Source: Candidatus Heimdallarchaeota archaeon
GTDB lineage: Archaea; Asgardarchaeota; Heimdallarchaeia; Heimdallarchaeales; Kariarchaeaceae
Reading direction: 5' to 3'
DNA: 5,762 bases
Assembly (NCBI GenBank): GCA_022574115.1
Contig: JACZSS010000214.1
Location: forward strand, 1-5,762
In this document: one piece after another, positions 1 to 5,130 of the stretch
Layout: each line of letters opens with the position of its first letter
Position numbering within the stretch: position 1 is the first letter of the stretch
Made by a program: the position numbers and the translations under genes
The notes under the pieces: model-generated
The model's database searches: none
The model's input: the letters and a program-made list of their open reading frames with translations, nothing else
What the model was told of the DNA's origin: nothing

Positions 1-152
1 TGATAGCTGCTTGGATTCTGTTAGGGGAAAGACTCAGCGGGTCCCCGATTATTGGGTTTATTTTGATTCTTGCAGGAGTCTTACTTGTGCAATGGGAAGA
101 TATTTTCAACCATCATTCAACGGAAACGAGCCTTCCAAATCCGGCTAGCTAA
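1..152 (+). CDS. EamA/DMT-family transporter, C-terminal fragment
   Basis: Reading from base 3, an open frame of 49 codons ends at TAA 150-152; the gene starts outside the window. The fragment begins with a stretch containing LLGERLSGSPIIGFILILAG and ends in a hydrophilic tail. An 'LGE' motif, a short loop with 'G/S..IIG', and a final hydrophobic helix with 'LILAGVLLV' are the usual ending of EamA-domain drug/metabolite transporters, whose 10 helices form two EamA repeats. The family exports or imports small metabolites across the cytoplasmic membrane; the substrate cannot be told from this end. The 105-nt gap before the dehalogenase carries a possible promoter, so the two genes are probably not one operon. 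Family assignment rests on the last helix only. Confidence 0.72.
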   Translation, partial: IAAWILLGERLSGSPIIGFILILAGVLLVQWEDIFNHHSTETSLPNPAS

Positions 153-221
153 AAGGATTACGATTTTTTCTGTCACGAAAATGTTTAATGATAATCTATT
201 CCGCGAGTTGCGTATACTGAA

Positions 222-234
222 TTTTTATTATTTT
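222..234 (+). promoter_or_regulatory. TATA-like box for the dehalogenase gene
   Basis: A T/A-only run (TTTTTATTATTTT) lies about 23-35 nt before the ATG at 257. No Shine-Dalgarno sequence precedes that ATG, so an archaeal leaderless transcript starting at or near the start codon would fit this spacing. The region is generally AT-rich, so the box is only suggestive. Confidence 0.33.
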
Positions 235-256
235 GATTTTCAGAATGTTTTACGTA

Positions 257-1213
257 ATGAACAAGACAATCCTTAGAACTCCAGACGAACGATTTACTGA
301 TCTACCAGATTATCCATTTGAACCAAATTACGTAACTATTAATGGTCTAAGAATTCATTATGTGGATGAAGGTCCCAAAGACGGAAAACAAATTCTTCTC
401 CTTCACGGTGAACCAACGTGGAGTTATTTGTATCGAAAAATGATCCCTCCTTTAGCTGAGAAGGGTTACCGCGTTATTGCACCCGATTTAGTTGGATTTG
501 GCAAGACTGATAAGTTTGCATTACGAAAAGATCACACATATGACCTACATGTGGAGGTGATGACGAAATTTGTTGAAGCATTGAATTTAGCAGAGATAAA
601 TTTGTTCATTCATGACTGGGGTGGCTTGATCGGGTTGAGAGTTGTGCATAATTTATCAGACAAATTTATTACCATCATGGCTGCAAATACGGGATTTCCT
701 AGAGCCAAAGGCTTTAAAGGATTATTCGGCCATATGGTTTTCAAAAGGAAAATTAAGCAGATTGGTAAGGTGACTGCCGAGGAACTTTGGGATAATCCTA
801 CTTTTCTAAGGTGGGTGGCTTTCTCCCAAACAGTTGAGATTTTTGACATAGGAGAATTACTTCAGAGAGCCTCTGAAACCGAGCTTTCGAAAGAGGAACT
901 TGCGGCATACGATGCACCCTTCCCAGACGAAAGCTATAAAGAAGGTCCACGAGCAATGACCATGTTGACAACGTCCCAACTGAGATTAAACAAGAAAGTT
1001 TGGGATACCACGTTCAAAACATGGAATAAGCAATTTATGACTGCGTTTAGTGATAAAGATCCAATAACTAGAGGTGGAGAAAGAACTTTCAAACGTGATA
1101 TACCCGGGGCTAGAGACATCAATCATCCCATTATTATGAATGCAGGTCATTTCCTGCAAGAAGATAAACCAATTGAATTATTCGAATTATTGACCAACTT
1201 TATCGAGAAATGA
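257..1213 (+). CDS. haloalkane dehalogenase-like alpha/beta hydrolase (HLD-I type)
   Basis: 318 aa from the ATG at 257; in-frame ATGs at 233 and 245 add residues with no homologous look. The protein resembles DhlA-type haloalkane dehalogenases, cytoplasmic enzymes that cleave a carbon-halogen bond with water to give an alcohol, halide and a proton. Visible residues are the oxyanion-hole motif HGEPTW (50-55), the nucleophile Asp120 followed by halide-binding Trp121 in HDWGG, a second halide-binding Trp186 in the cap (FLRW, aligning with the F-x-x-W of DhlA), the catalytic acid Asp268 in FSDKDPIT, and the base His298 in NAGHFLQE. The cap segment AAYDAPFPDESYKEG is also typical of HLD-I. Length matches the family (about 300-310 aa). 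The last 67 bp overlap a convergent small ORF on the other strand. Known family: haloalkane dehalogenase subfamily I; the natural substrate is inference, and other hydrolytic activity is possible. Confidence 0.9.
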   Translation: MNKTILRTPDERFTDLPDYPFEPNYVTINGLRIHYVDEGPKDGKQILLLHGEPTWSYLYRKMIPPLAEKGYRVIAPDLVGFGKTDKFALRKDHTYDLHVEVMTKFVEALNLAEINLFIHDWGGLIGLRVVHNLSDKFITIMAANTGFPRAKGFKGLFGHMVFKRKIKQIGKVTAEELWDNPTFLRWVAFSQTVEIFDIGELLQRASETELSKEELAAYDAPFPDESYKEGPRAMTMLTTSQLRLNKKVWDTTFKTWNKQFMTAFSDKDPITRGGERTFKRDIPGARDINHPIIMNAGHFLQEDKPIELFELLTNFIEK

Positions 1214-1395
1214 ATAAAGAGTTCTAGAACTTTTCGCCACACTTCATGAAACGGACAGCCTCGAGATCTGCAATTTTTGAAACTATGTGGTGCAATCCAC
1301 TTTTTAGAAAAATCGTGTTTTTTCCATCGTTTAGCGTTTTTCGGCTTTTTAATTAACTCTCGCCATTTTCCAGAATAATTAATTTTCTTCGGCAT
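1147..1395 (-). CDS. small basic hypothetical protein, possibly 3'-truncated
   Basis: Last gene of the minus-strand module, 82 aa from the ATG at 1395. That ATG shares one base with the stop of the upstream gene (TAATG), implying translational coupling; an earlier in-frame ATG at 1419 would overlap the upstream gene by 25 nt. The first ~45 residues are Lys/Arg/Trp-rich (e.g. KKPKNAKRWKKHDFSKKW), suggesting nucleic-acid contact, followed by a C-R-S-R-G-C-P-F-H patch. The frame then runs 67 bp into the antisense of the dehalogenase 3' end, where the encoded tail (Asn/Ser-rich) is probably read-through of non-native sequence. This suggests that the gene originally ended elsewhere and that a recombination junction lies near 1214-1260. 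No family recognised. Confidence 0.45.
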   Translation of the reverse strand: MPKKINYSGKWRELIKKPKNAKRWKKHDFSKKWIAPHSFKNCRSRGCPFHEVWRKVLELFIHFSIKLVNNSNNSIGLSSCRK

Positions 1396-1673
1396 TAGTT
1401 CGGTTTCACACCAATCCATCTGATACAGCCGGCTGCGTTTTCGATGTTTCCTTCAACTAATCTACATTCATTTTTTGATCCCTGAAAATAAATACATTTT
1501 GAGCAGCGATAACGAACTTTACCGACTACTGGAAATTTAACGAAATACGGGTTTGCATAATTGGATCTTGATTTTGTCATTTTTCCGATTACGGTACTTC
1601 TCAGAATAACTTCACCACTTCCTAAAGCTACAAGTGCGATAATTGATTTTCCGGCTTTACTCTTTAGTCCCAT
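1395..1673 (-). CDS. four-Cys HiPIP-like small protein
   Basis: 92 aa. The C-terminal part has C57-x2-C60-x9-C70-x12-C83 followed by W86, with an intervening 'VEGNI' segment. This order (C-x2-C, a third Cys, then 'G-C-x2-W') resembles compact high-potential iron-sulfur-like domains found in some phage and mobile-element proteins, so the four Cys could hold a 4Fe-4S cluster; a structural zinc is the alternative. The spacing is tighter than in classical HiPIPs. Residues 10-30 are mildly hydrophobic and the first 36 residues are basic. The start is supported by ATGTGAT-TAA-ATG, an SD-like GTGAT three bases before the ATG. It lies four bases after the stop of the 42-aa gene and overlaps the next gene by one base. 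Function unknown. Confidence 0.68.
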   Translation of the reverse strand: MGLKSKAGKSIIALVALGSGEVILRSTVIGKMTKSRSNYANPYFVKFPVVGKVRYRCSKCIYFQGSKNECRLVEGNIENAAGCIRWIGVKPN

Positions 1674-1676
1674 TTA

Positions 1677-1683
1677 ATCACAT
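1677..1683 (-). promoter_or_regulatory. SD-like motif ATGTGAT of the 92-aa gene
   Basis: ATGTGAT followed by TAA and the ATG at 1673. The last sense codon and stop of the 42-aa gene (ATG TGA) lie inside the motif. It sets the start of the 92-aa gene. Confidence 0.55.
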
Positions 1684-1806
1684 TCCAATTAATTTGAGTA
1701 ATTGATGTCTGAGTTTTGGCTTTACTTTCCTTTTACCCGTTCGAGGTTTTACTCTCCGTCTGATTTTTGGATTTAATTTTCTAGATCCTCTTCTTTTGTG
1801 AACCAT
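1678..1806 (-). CDS. tiny highly basic protein (42 aa)
   Basis: ATG at 1806, TGA at 1678-1680. The product begins MVHKRRGSRKLNPKIRRR; 18 of 42 residues are Lys or Arg (2 more are His), with almost no acidic residues. Only the last ten residues (QLLKLIGM end) are hydrophobic. The composition suits a nucleic-acid-binding or genome-condensing peptide such as those in small viruses, or a ribosome-associated peptide; I do not recognise a family. The start is preceded by AAGTGAT-ATT-ATG, the same SD-like context as its two neighbours, and the stop TGA forms part of the next gene's SD-like motif. This regular architecture argues that the ORF is real despite its size. Confidence 0.66.
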   Translation of the reverse strand: MVHKRRGSRKLNPKIRRRVKPRTGKRKVKPKLRHQLLKLIGM

Positions 1807-1809
1807 AAT

Positions 1810-1816
1810 ATCACTT
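1810..1816 (-). promoter_or_regulatory. SD-like motif AAGTGAT of the 42-aa gene
   Basis: AAGTGAT followed by ATT and the ATG at 1806. It shares one base with the TGA stop of the 88-aa gene. It fixes the start of the 42-aa ORF. Confidence 0.6.
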
Positions 1817-2082
1817 CAGTTATTTGATTTGAAAGCGTGAAACGAGTGATGACAATCACTGCACATTTTTATATCAATAGCTGATAAGATAGCGGGATCT
1901 CCGCACAATTCACAAGTGTTTTCATCCTCGAGCAATGCTTTTTCAATTTCTTGGAGAGTCATGTTTGATCCATCAGTCACTTCATATCCCGACTGTTTTA
2001 ACGCTTCTTCGATTTGTTCAGATGTTGCGTCACTTGGTAAAGTCAGAGGATCAAATATCCTCGGTTTTTGTTTAGTCGCCAT
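1816..2082 (-). CDS. acidic protein with C-terminal C2-C2 zinc finger
   Basis: 88 aa. The N-terminal two thirds are acidic and helix-rich (two amphipathic segments, about residues 20-31 and 42-53). The C-terminal part has C57-x2-C60 and C74-x2-C77 followed by HH and FH, a treble-clef or ribbon-like zinc-binding site (CELCGD ... MCSDCHH). The start has AAGTGAT-TTA-ATG, an SD-like GTGAT three bases upstream, and the stop codon of the 53-aa ORF lies within that motif. The stop is followed directly by the SD-like motif of the 42-aa gene. It may bind DNA or a partner protein; no named family recognised. Confidence 0.7.
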   Translation of the reverse strand: MATKQKPRIFDPLTLPSDATSEQIEEALKQSGYEVTDGSNMTLQEIEKALLEDENTCELCGDPAILSAIDIKMCSDCHHSFHAFKSNN

Positions 2083-2085
2083 TAA

Positions 2086-2092
2086 ATCACTT
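2086..2092 (-). promoter_or_regulatory. SD-like motif AAGTGAT of the 88-aa gene
   Basis: AAGTGAT ends three bases before the ATG at 2082 and contains the TGA stop of the upstream ORF. GTGAT is complementary to the AUCAC part of the 16S 3' end. Identically placed motifs precede the 42-aa gene (AAGTGAT, 1810-1816) and the 92-aa gene (ATGTGAT, 1677-1683). Confidence 0.6.
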
Positions 2093-2248
2093 GAAAATAC
2101 TTAGTCCGAATATTCCAAAAAATGAAAATGTAAATCCTGAACCGTCAGTACAACCACAATCACACTTATCAAATTTAAAAAATGGTGAAATTCGAATTTG
2201 TCTGTTAATTACGGACTTGATTCCATTCCAAAAGAATTGAATGTTCAT
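2087..2248 (-). CDS. small hypothetical protein with CDCGC motif (53 aa)
   Basis: ATG at 2248 and TGA at 2087-2089, encoding 53 aa that start MNIQFFWNGIKS. A C29-x-C31-x-C33 cluster (KCDCGC) sits between an aromatic/basic N-terminal half and a Gly/Phe/Ser-rich C-terminal half (residues 36-52). Such a Cys cluster could bind metal. It is the next gene upstream of the 88-aa gene, separated by three bases after the stop. No SD is visible; instead the start overlaps the stop of the 21-aa ORF (ATGA). It could alternatively be the second half of one ~75-aa protein if a frameshift separates it from the 21-aa ORF. No family recognised. Confidence 0.5.
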   Translation of the reverse strand: MNIQFFWNGIKSVINRQIRISPFFKFDKCDCGCTDGSGFTFSFFGIFGLSIFK

Positions 2249-2310
2249 CTGTTGCGTTGAATATTACCGTTAAATTTGTAATTCTGCGTTGCCGGGGTAA
2301 CCGTTGGCAT
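2245..2310 (-). CDS. possible 21-aa leader ORF or N-terminal part of the next gene
   Basis: ATG at 2310, TGA at 2245-2247, product starting MPTVTPATQNYKFNGN. The stop overlaps the ATG of the 53-aa gene in the arrangement ATGA, typical of translational coupling. The stretch is richer in G+C than its surroundings, which is weakly in favour of coding. No SD is seen. At 21 codons it could be chance; it could also be the start of a longer protein broken by a frameshift. Confidence 0.28.
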   Translation of the reverse strand: MPTVTPATQNYKFNGNIQRNR

Positions 2311-2419
2311 TTTATTTACATAAAGATTGCTCGAAGTGTGAGTTAACCGAAACTAATTGATGATGTAATATGTAGAATATAGAGGGAACTCTAATATATC
2401 AAAAATGATTATTTAAAAT
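2311..2419. promoter_or_regulatory. divergent intergenic region between the small-gene module and the 98-aa gene
   Basis: About 109 bp with no supported ORF. On the plus strand the box TAATATAT (2392-2399) lies about 24 nt before the ATG at 2420, a good spacing for a leaderless archaeal transcript. On the minus strand the AT-rich TTTATGTAAATAAA (2311-2324) would place a transcript start near 2285-2290, that is, upstream of the 53-aa gene but inside the 21-aa ORF. If so, the 21-aa ORF would not be translated from that promoter. Confidence 0.42.
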
Positions 2420-2716
2420 ATGGCTGAAAATGAAGAACCGGAAGAATATACAACGTTCGAGAAAGCATTTATCGAGGGAATTCGACAAGGCGGAATTGAC
2501 AAATATTTTAAAAACGCAAAAGACATCAGGAAAGAGCAGATTGAACAATTCAACAAAGTCTTTCCAAAACTCCTTTGGACAATCATAGGCTTATACCTCA
2601 CTATTTTCTATTTGGTAGTAATTGACAAAATGTCTCCCGATTTCTTAATAGGATTAATCTCAACTGTTGTTGGGGTTGTTGGAACACTATTCATTCAATC
2701 AAAACGCACATTTTAA
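2420..2716 (+). CDS. small two-helix membrane protein
   Basis: 98 aa. The N-terminal 48 residues are charged and helical (acidic MAENEEPEE start, then FEKAFIEGIRQGG and a Lys-rich stretch). Two hydrophobic segments follow, about residues 51-68 and 75-93, separated by the polar turn DKMSPD, and a short basic tail SKRTF. The arrangement suggests an integral membrane hairpin with both ends in the cytoplasm. No SD precedes the ATG; a TATA-like box lies 24 nt upstream. An insertion sequence begins 14 bp after the stop, leaving the gene intact. The family is not recognised; small regulatory membrane proteins, viral proteins and holin-like proteins all share this shape. Confidence 0.7.
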   Translation: MAENEEPEEYTTFEKAFIEGIRQGGIDKYFKNAKDIRKEQIEQFNKVFPKLLWTIIGLYLTIFYLVVIDKMSPDFLIGLISTVVGVVGTLFIQSKRTF

Positions 2717-2730
2717 GATCAAATTAACAT

Positions 2731-2768
2731 CGGGGCATCTTTAAGTAACATAGAAGCTGTTTCAGAAT
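2731..2768 (+). repeat. left terminal inverted repeat of the IS
   Basis: 38 bp starting cggggcat and ending in cagaat. It aligns without gaps to the reverse complement of 5131-5168, with mismatches at positions 9, 10, 15, 17, 26 and 33 of the repeat. The outer eight bases and the ACATAGAA block are identical at both ends, as expected for cleavage-end and transposase-binding portions. Confidence 0.88.
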
Positions 2769-2780
2769 TAATGTTATTTA

Positions 2781-2816
2781 TCCCAATTGGTGGTCAAATA
2801 AGCTTAATTGGTGGTC
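2781..2816 (+). repeat. subterminal repeats at the left IS end
   Basis: AATTGGTGGTC occurs twice, at 2785-2795 and 2806-2816, with a period of 21 bp (about two helical turns). The first copy is part of TCCCAATTG...TCAAAT (2781-2799), which recurs in inverted form at the right end (5111-5126) with a four-base difference in spacing. Helical phasing and occurrence at both ends suggest transposase-binding sites. Confidence 0.6.
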
Positions 2817-2847
2817 GGTTTAATGAGCAATCTATGAATACATATTA

Positions 2848-2870
2848 CGCGCTAGTCTGAGAGCTAGGCG
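2848..2870 (+). other. short hairpin inside the IS leader
   Basis: CGC/CTAG (2848-2855, one-base bulge at G2851) can pair with CTAGGCG (2864-2870), giving seven base pairs around an eight-base loop. It lies in the non-coding segment between the left repeat and the transposase. It could affect transposase expression, for instance by blocking read-through transcription, or be chance. Confidence 0.3.
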
Positions 2871-2953
2871 AATGAACTTATTGATTATCCCGCTACAACA
2901 ATAATCTGAGTACTTCAGTTGGAATCTTTAATTGAAGGGGTTGAATTTGAAAT

Positions 2954-5110
2954 GTGCTTAATAATTCAAAACCAAGCCCCATCATTGTCAGTGTGGGTTT
3001 GGGAAATTTAAAAACTCTTGTCATCACATATTTGAGGAGTCAAAATGCATTCGAAGACCATTCATCAAAATGGATGAGAGCCTTAATTTTTAGTTTTCTG
3101 TTGATTATCACCTTGATCCACAAATTGATGCTTCTTTGGATAGATTTAACTGGAAGAATCCAGTGTGCAGCATGTAAAAGTTTGAGGTATACTAAACGCG
3201 GGTCATTCTCCCGACGATGGCAATATTCACCATTAGGGATTGAATATACATGGAATGTCCCCAGATTCCAATGTTCTGTATGTCAAAACTCGTTTAGTAG
3301 TTTCACCAACACTGCGTATTCTTACTACAAAGTACCTCCGGCATTACTGGTACTTAGGCCAGTAATTTTGGTCATTTCTAAATTGAGATCGATTAGTTTG
3401 GTTTTTCATAATAACACCAGCCAAATAGGATTCAGTCTCGCTCTAACTTCATTTTTGAGGCGAGTTCAATTTCTCAAACAGTTCTTCGAATTACCAACTC
3501 ACATTCAAGATCCAAGGTCAATGATGTTCTTTCTTCGAAATTGCCTTACTGAAAAGCAACGTCGTCTATTTCTTGGATTGTTTGCACTTAACTTACCTCG
3601 CGGCAGTATGAAGCAATTACAGCAACTCACTGGAACTGCCCTTAAAACCATACGCAGAGGAAAACAAGAATTACGAGCTCAACATTCTAGTAGCTACTAT
3701 AGTTCACCTATTCGACAAGGGGAAGGGGGAAGAAGCCCAAAAATAACTGATCCAAGGTATGAAGTGGCAGTTCTACAATTAATTGAAGATGAAACTGCGG
3801 GTGATCCGATGACTGGTTTAAAATGGACACGGCGGAGTTTGCGCAAACTTTCTTCTGCACTACATAAAGACCAGCTCAATCTGGCACCAAGCTCAATTGC
3901 CCGAATTTTACGTGGTAATAATTATTCACCAAGGGTCAATAGTCAAACTAAATCGGTCAAAGGCAATAATCCGCAACGTGATCAACAATTTCGATGCATC
4001 GCTGCCCAAAAGTTACGATTTTTGGAAACGGGAAGCCCTGTTATCAGTATTGACTGCAAGAAAAAAGAGTTGATTGGAGATTACAAAAACCCAGGTCAGA
4101 TTTGGAGGCAACAACCTTTTAAGACCTTAGACCACTCGTTTCCCGCCCAAGCAACATCGCTGTTAGTTCCTTTTGGCATTTATGATATTCAACATAATCA
4201 AGGTTTCGTGTATTGTGGTACTAACAAGAGTACAGCAGAATTTGCCGCGGAATCTGTTGCAGCTTGGTGGCAACAGTCTGGATCCAAACGATATCCAACT
4301 GCAACTAAATTATTGATACTTTGTGATACGGGTGGTGGTAACGCTGCAAGAAGCTATTTATGGAAATGGTTTATTCAGGAAAAACTGGCCGACCAATTGG
4401 GATTGACAGTCCAAGTTTGTCATTATCCATCTGGAGCATCAAAATGGAATCCAATCGAACATAGACTTTTCAGCTATATCAGCCTTAACTGGGCCGGTCG
4501 ACCGCTGGTTGATCAAGAAACTGCTTTGAACTACATCAAAACCACGACAACGAGGACTGGGTTGAAGGTGAGTGCCATTCTTACCGAGAAAGTCTATCAA
4601 ACTGGTTTAAAAGTCTCTCCAGAACAACTGAGTACACTTAATATTACCTTTGATAGATCAATTCCAACTTGGAATTACCAAATTAAGCCCAGAGTTAGCA
4701 ATCATGCAGTCAATGGTGGTGATTTTTGGCTTTTGAAGAAGCCAGCTCCGTTACCGAAACTAGACTATACCTGTCAAACCTGTTTGAAGGAATTCAGAAA
4801 TAAGACATTATCTACTATTCAAAATCACACCTGGGCTTGTAGCAAGGATCGTTTTTGTGAAAAATGTGGAAAAAATCACAAAAATAAAATTCGAAGTTCT
4901 TTTCAAAATCATATTTGGAGTTGCGGAAAGGATCGTTTCTGTATTAAATGTGGCGAGAAATATCGTAATAAAACCCGGAGATCTCACAATTTTCATGTTT
5001 GGGGATGCAATGTGGATCGACTGTGTGAGGTTTGCGGTAAAAATTATCGGAATAAGACTAAAAAGCCCTACGACATTCACATCACAAAATACCAATCGCT
5101 AAAATCTTGA
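2954..5110 (+). CDS. ISAzo13-family DDE transposase with N-terminal zinc ribbon and C-terminal finger array
   Basis: Up to 718 aa from the GTG at 2954. A TGA lies just upstream in frame; the ATGs at 3074 (residue 41) and 3128 (residue 59) are likely alternative starts, as residues 1-40 look non-native. A hydrophobic helix (about 43-65) precedes a zinc ribbon C71-x2-C74...C107-x2-C110 of the kind in other transposases (V-x-R-F-Q-C-x2-C-x3-F). An HTH-like region follows (about 200-242, ending in TIRRGKQELR). The catalytic core has Asp367 (VISIDCKKKELIG), Asp458 (LCDTGGGN) and Glu502 (SKWNPIEHRLFS), plus the family blocks GDPMTGLKWT, TTTRTGLKV and WNYQIKP. This core is the ISAzo13 (Rhodopirellula-type) transposase, which normally has about 400-500 aa. 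Residues 607-718 add four CCHC fingers. The enzyme would cut and join the IS ends. All three acidic residues are present. Confidence 0.93.
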   Translation: MLNNSKPSPIIVSVGLGNLKTLVITYLRSQNAFEDHSSKWMRALIFSFLLIITLIHKLMLLWIDLTGRIQCAACKSLRYTKRGSFSRRWQYSPLGIEYTWNVPRFQCSVCQNSFSSFTNTAYSYYKVPPALLVLRPVILVISKLRSISLVFHNNTSQIGFSLALTSFLRRVQFLKQFFELPTHIQDPRSMMFFLRNCLTEKQRRLFLGLFALNLPRGSMKQLQQLTGTALKTIRRGKQELRAQHSSSYYSSPIRQGEGGRSPKITDPRYEVAVLQLIEDETAGDPMTGLKWTRRSLRKLSSALHKDQLNLAPSSIARILRGNNYSPRVNSQTKSVKGNNPQRDQQFRCIAAQKLRFLETGSPVISIDCKKKELIGDYKNPGQIWRQQPFKTLDHSFPAQATSLLVPFGIYDIQHNQGFVYCGTNKSTAEFAAESVAAWWQQSGSKRYPTATKLLILCDTGGGNAARSYLWKWFIQEKLADQLGLTVQVCHYPSGASKWNPIEHRLFSYISLNWAGRPLVDQETALNYIKTTTTRTGLKVSAILTEKVYQTGLKVSPEQLSTLNITFDRSIPTWNYQIKPRVSNHAVNGGDFWLLKKPAPLPKLDYTCQTCLKEFRNKTLSTIQNHTWACSKDRFCEKCGKNHKNKIRSSFQNHIWSCGKDRFCIKCGEKYRNKTRRSHNFHVWGCNVDRLCEVCGKNYRNKTKKPYDIHITKYQSLKS
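3164..3283 (+). other. zinc-ribbon region of the transposase
   Basis: Residues 71-110 contain CAAC and CSVC, 32 residues apart, with basic and aromatic residues between. The pattern C-x2-C-x-S-x2-Y-x-K-x-G ... R-F-Q-C-x2-C-x3-F matches transposase zinc ribbons such as those of IS1-type InsA. It likely contacts DNA at the IS ends. Confidence 0.7.
4772..5107 (+). repeat. four tandem 84-bp units encoding CCHC zinc fingers
   Basis: Units at 4772-4855, 4856-4939, 4940-5023 and 5024-5107 each encode 28 aa with C-x2-C-x14-H-x3-C and a five-residue linker (SKDRF, GKDRF, NVDRL). Shared internal residues are an aromatic four after the second Cys in units 1, 3 and 4, 'NK' two to four residues later, and W two after the His in units 1-3. 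In unit 4 the last ligand position is Tyr instead of Cys. The 28-residue period equals that of classical C2H2 fingers but with two more residues before the His. The units are diverged at DNA level. Confidence 0.88.
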
Positions 5111-5126
5111 AATTTGACAATTGGGA
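5111..5126 (-). repeat. right subterminal inverted copy of the left IS motif
   Basis: On the minus strand this reads TCCCAATTGTCAAATT. It matches the left-end motif at 2781-2799 (TCCCAATTG, then TCAAAT) except that four bases (GTGG) are absent. It begins immediately after the transposase stop codon and ends four bases before the right terminal repeat. Confidence 0.6.
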
Positions 5127-5130
5127 AGTT

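Noticed and set aside
70..276. 68-codon plus-strand ORF across the transporter end and promoter region
   Set aside because: It overlaps the recognisable EamA tail in another frame, extends past the dehalogenase start, and has a composition unlike a folded protein.
610..1122. Two minus-strand ORFs (610-849 and 934-1122) within the dehalogenase
   Set aside because: They are antisense shadows of a well-conserved gene and have no start signal or recognisable content.
1916..2104. 62-codon plus-strand ORF opposite the 88-aa gene
   Set aside because: It is Ser/Asn-rich antisense sequence; the minus-strand gene has the zinc-finger motif and SD-like signal.
2291..2308. GC-rich inverted patch around GGTAACC in the minus-strand leader
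   Set aside because: Only short imperfect pairing; better explained by codon content of the 21-aa ORF or chance.
2840..2905. tRNA-like look of the stretch around the hairpin in the IS leader
   Set aside because: No acceptor stem, no anticodon arm and no proper T-loop consensus (GGTTCRA) could be assembled.
3045..3077. 10-codon ORF with GGAG before it, ending in ATGA at a possible transposase start (3074)
   Set aside because: Very short and without sequence support; noted only because it could favour 3074 as the true transposase start.
4808..5102. Overlapping ORFs on both strands in the finger-array region
   Set aside because: They arise from the periodic codon pattern of the repeat-coding sequence; the transposase frame explains the conserved Cys and His.
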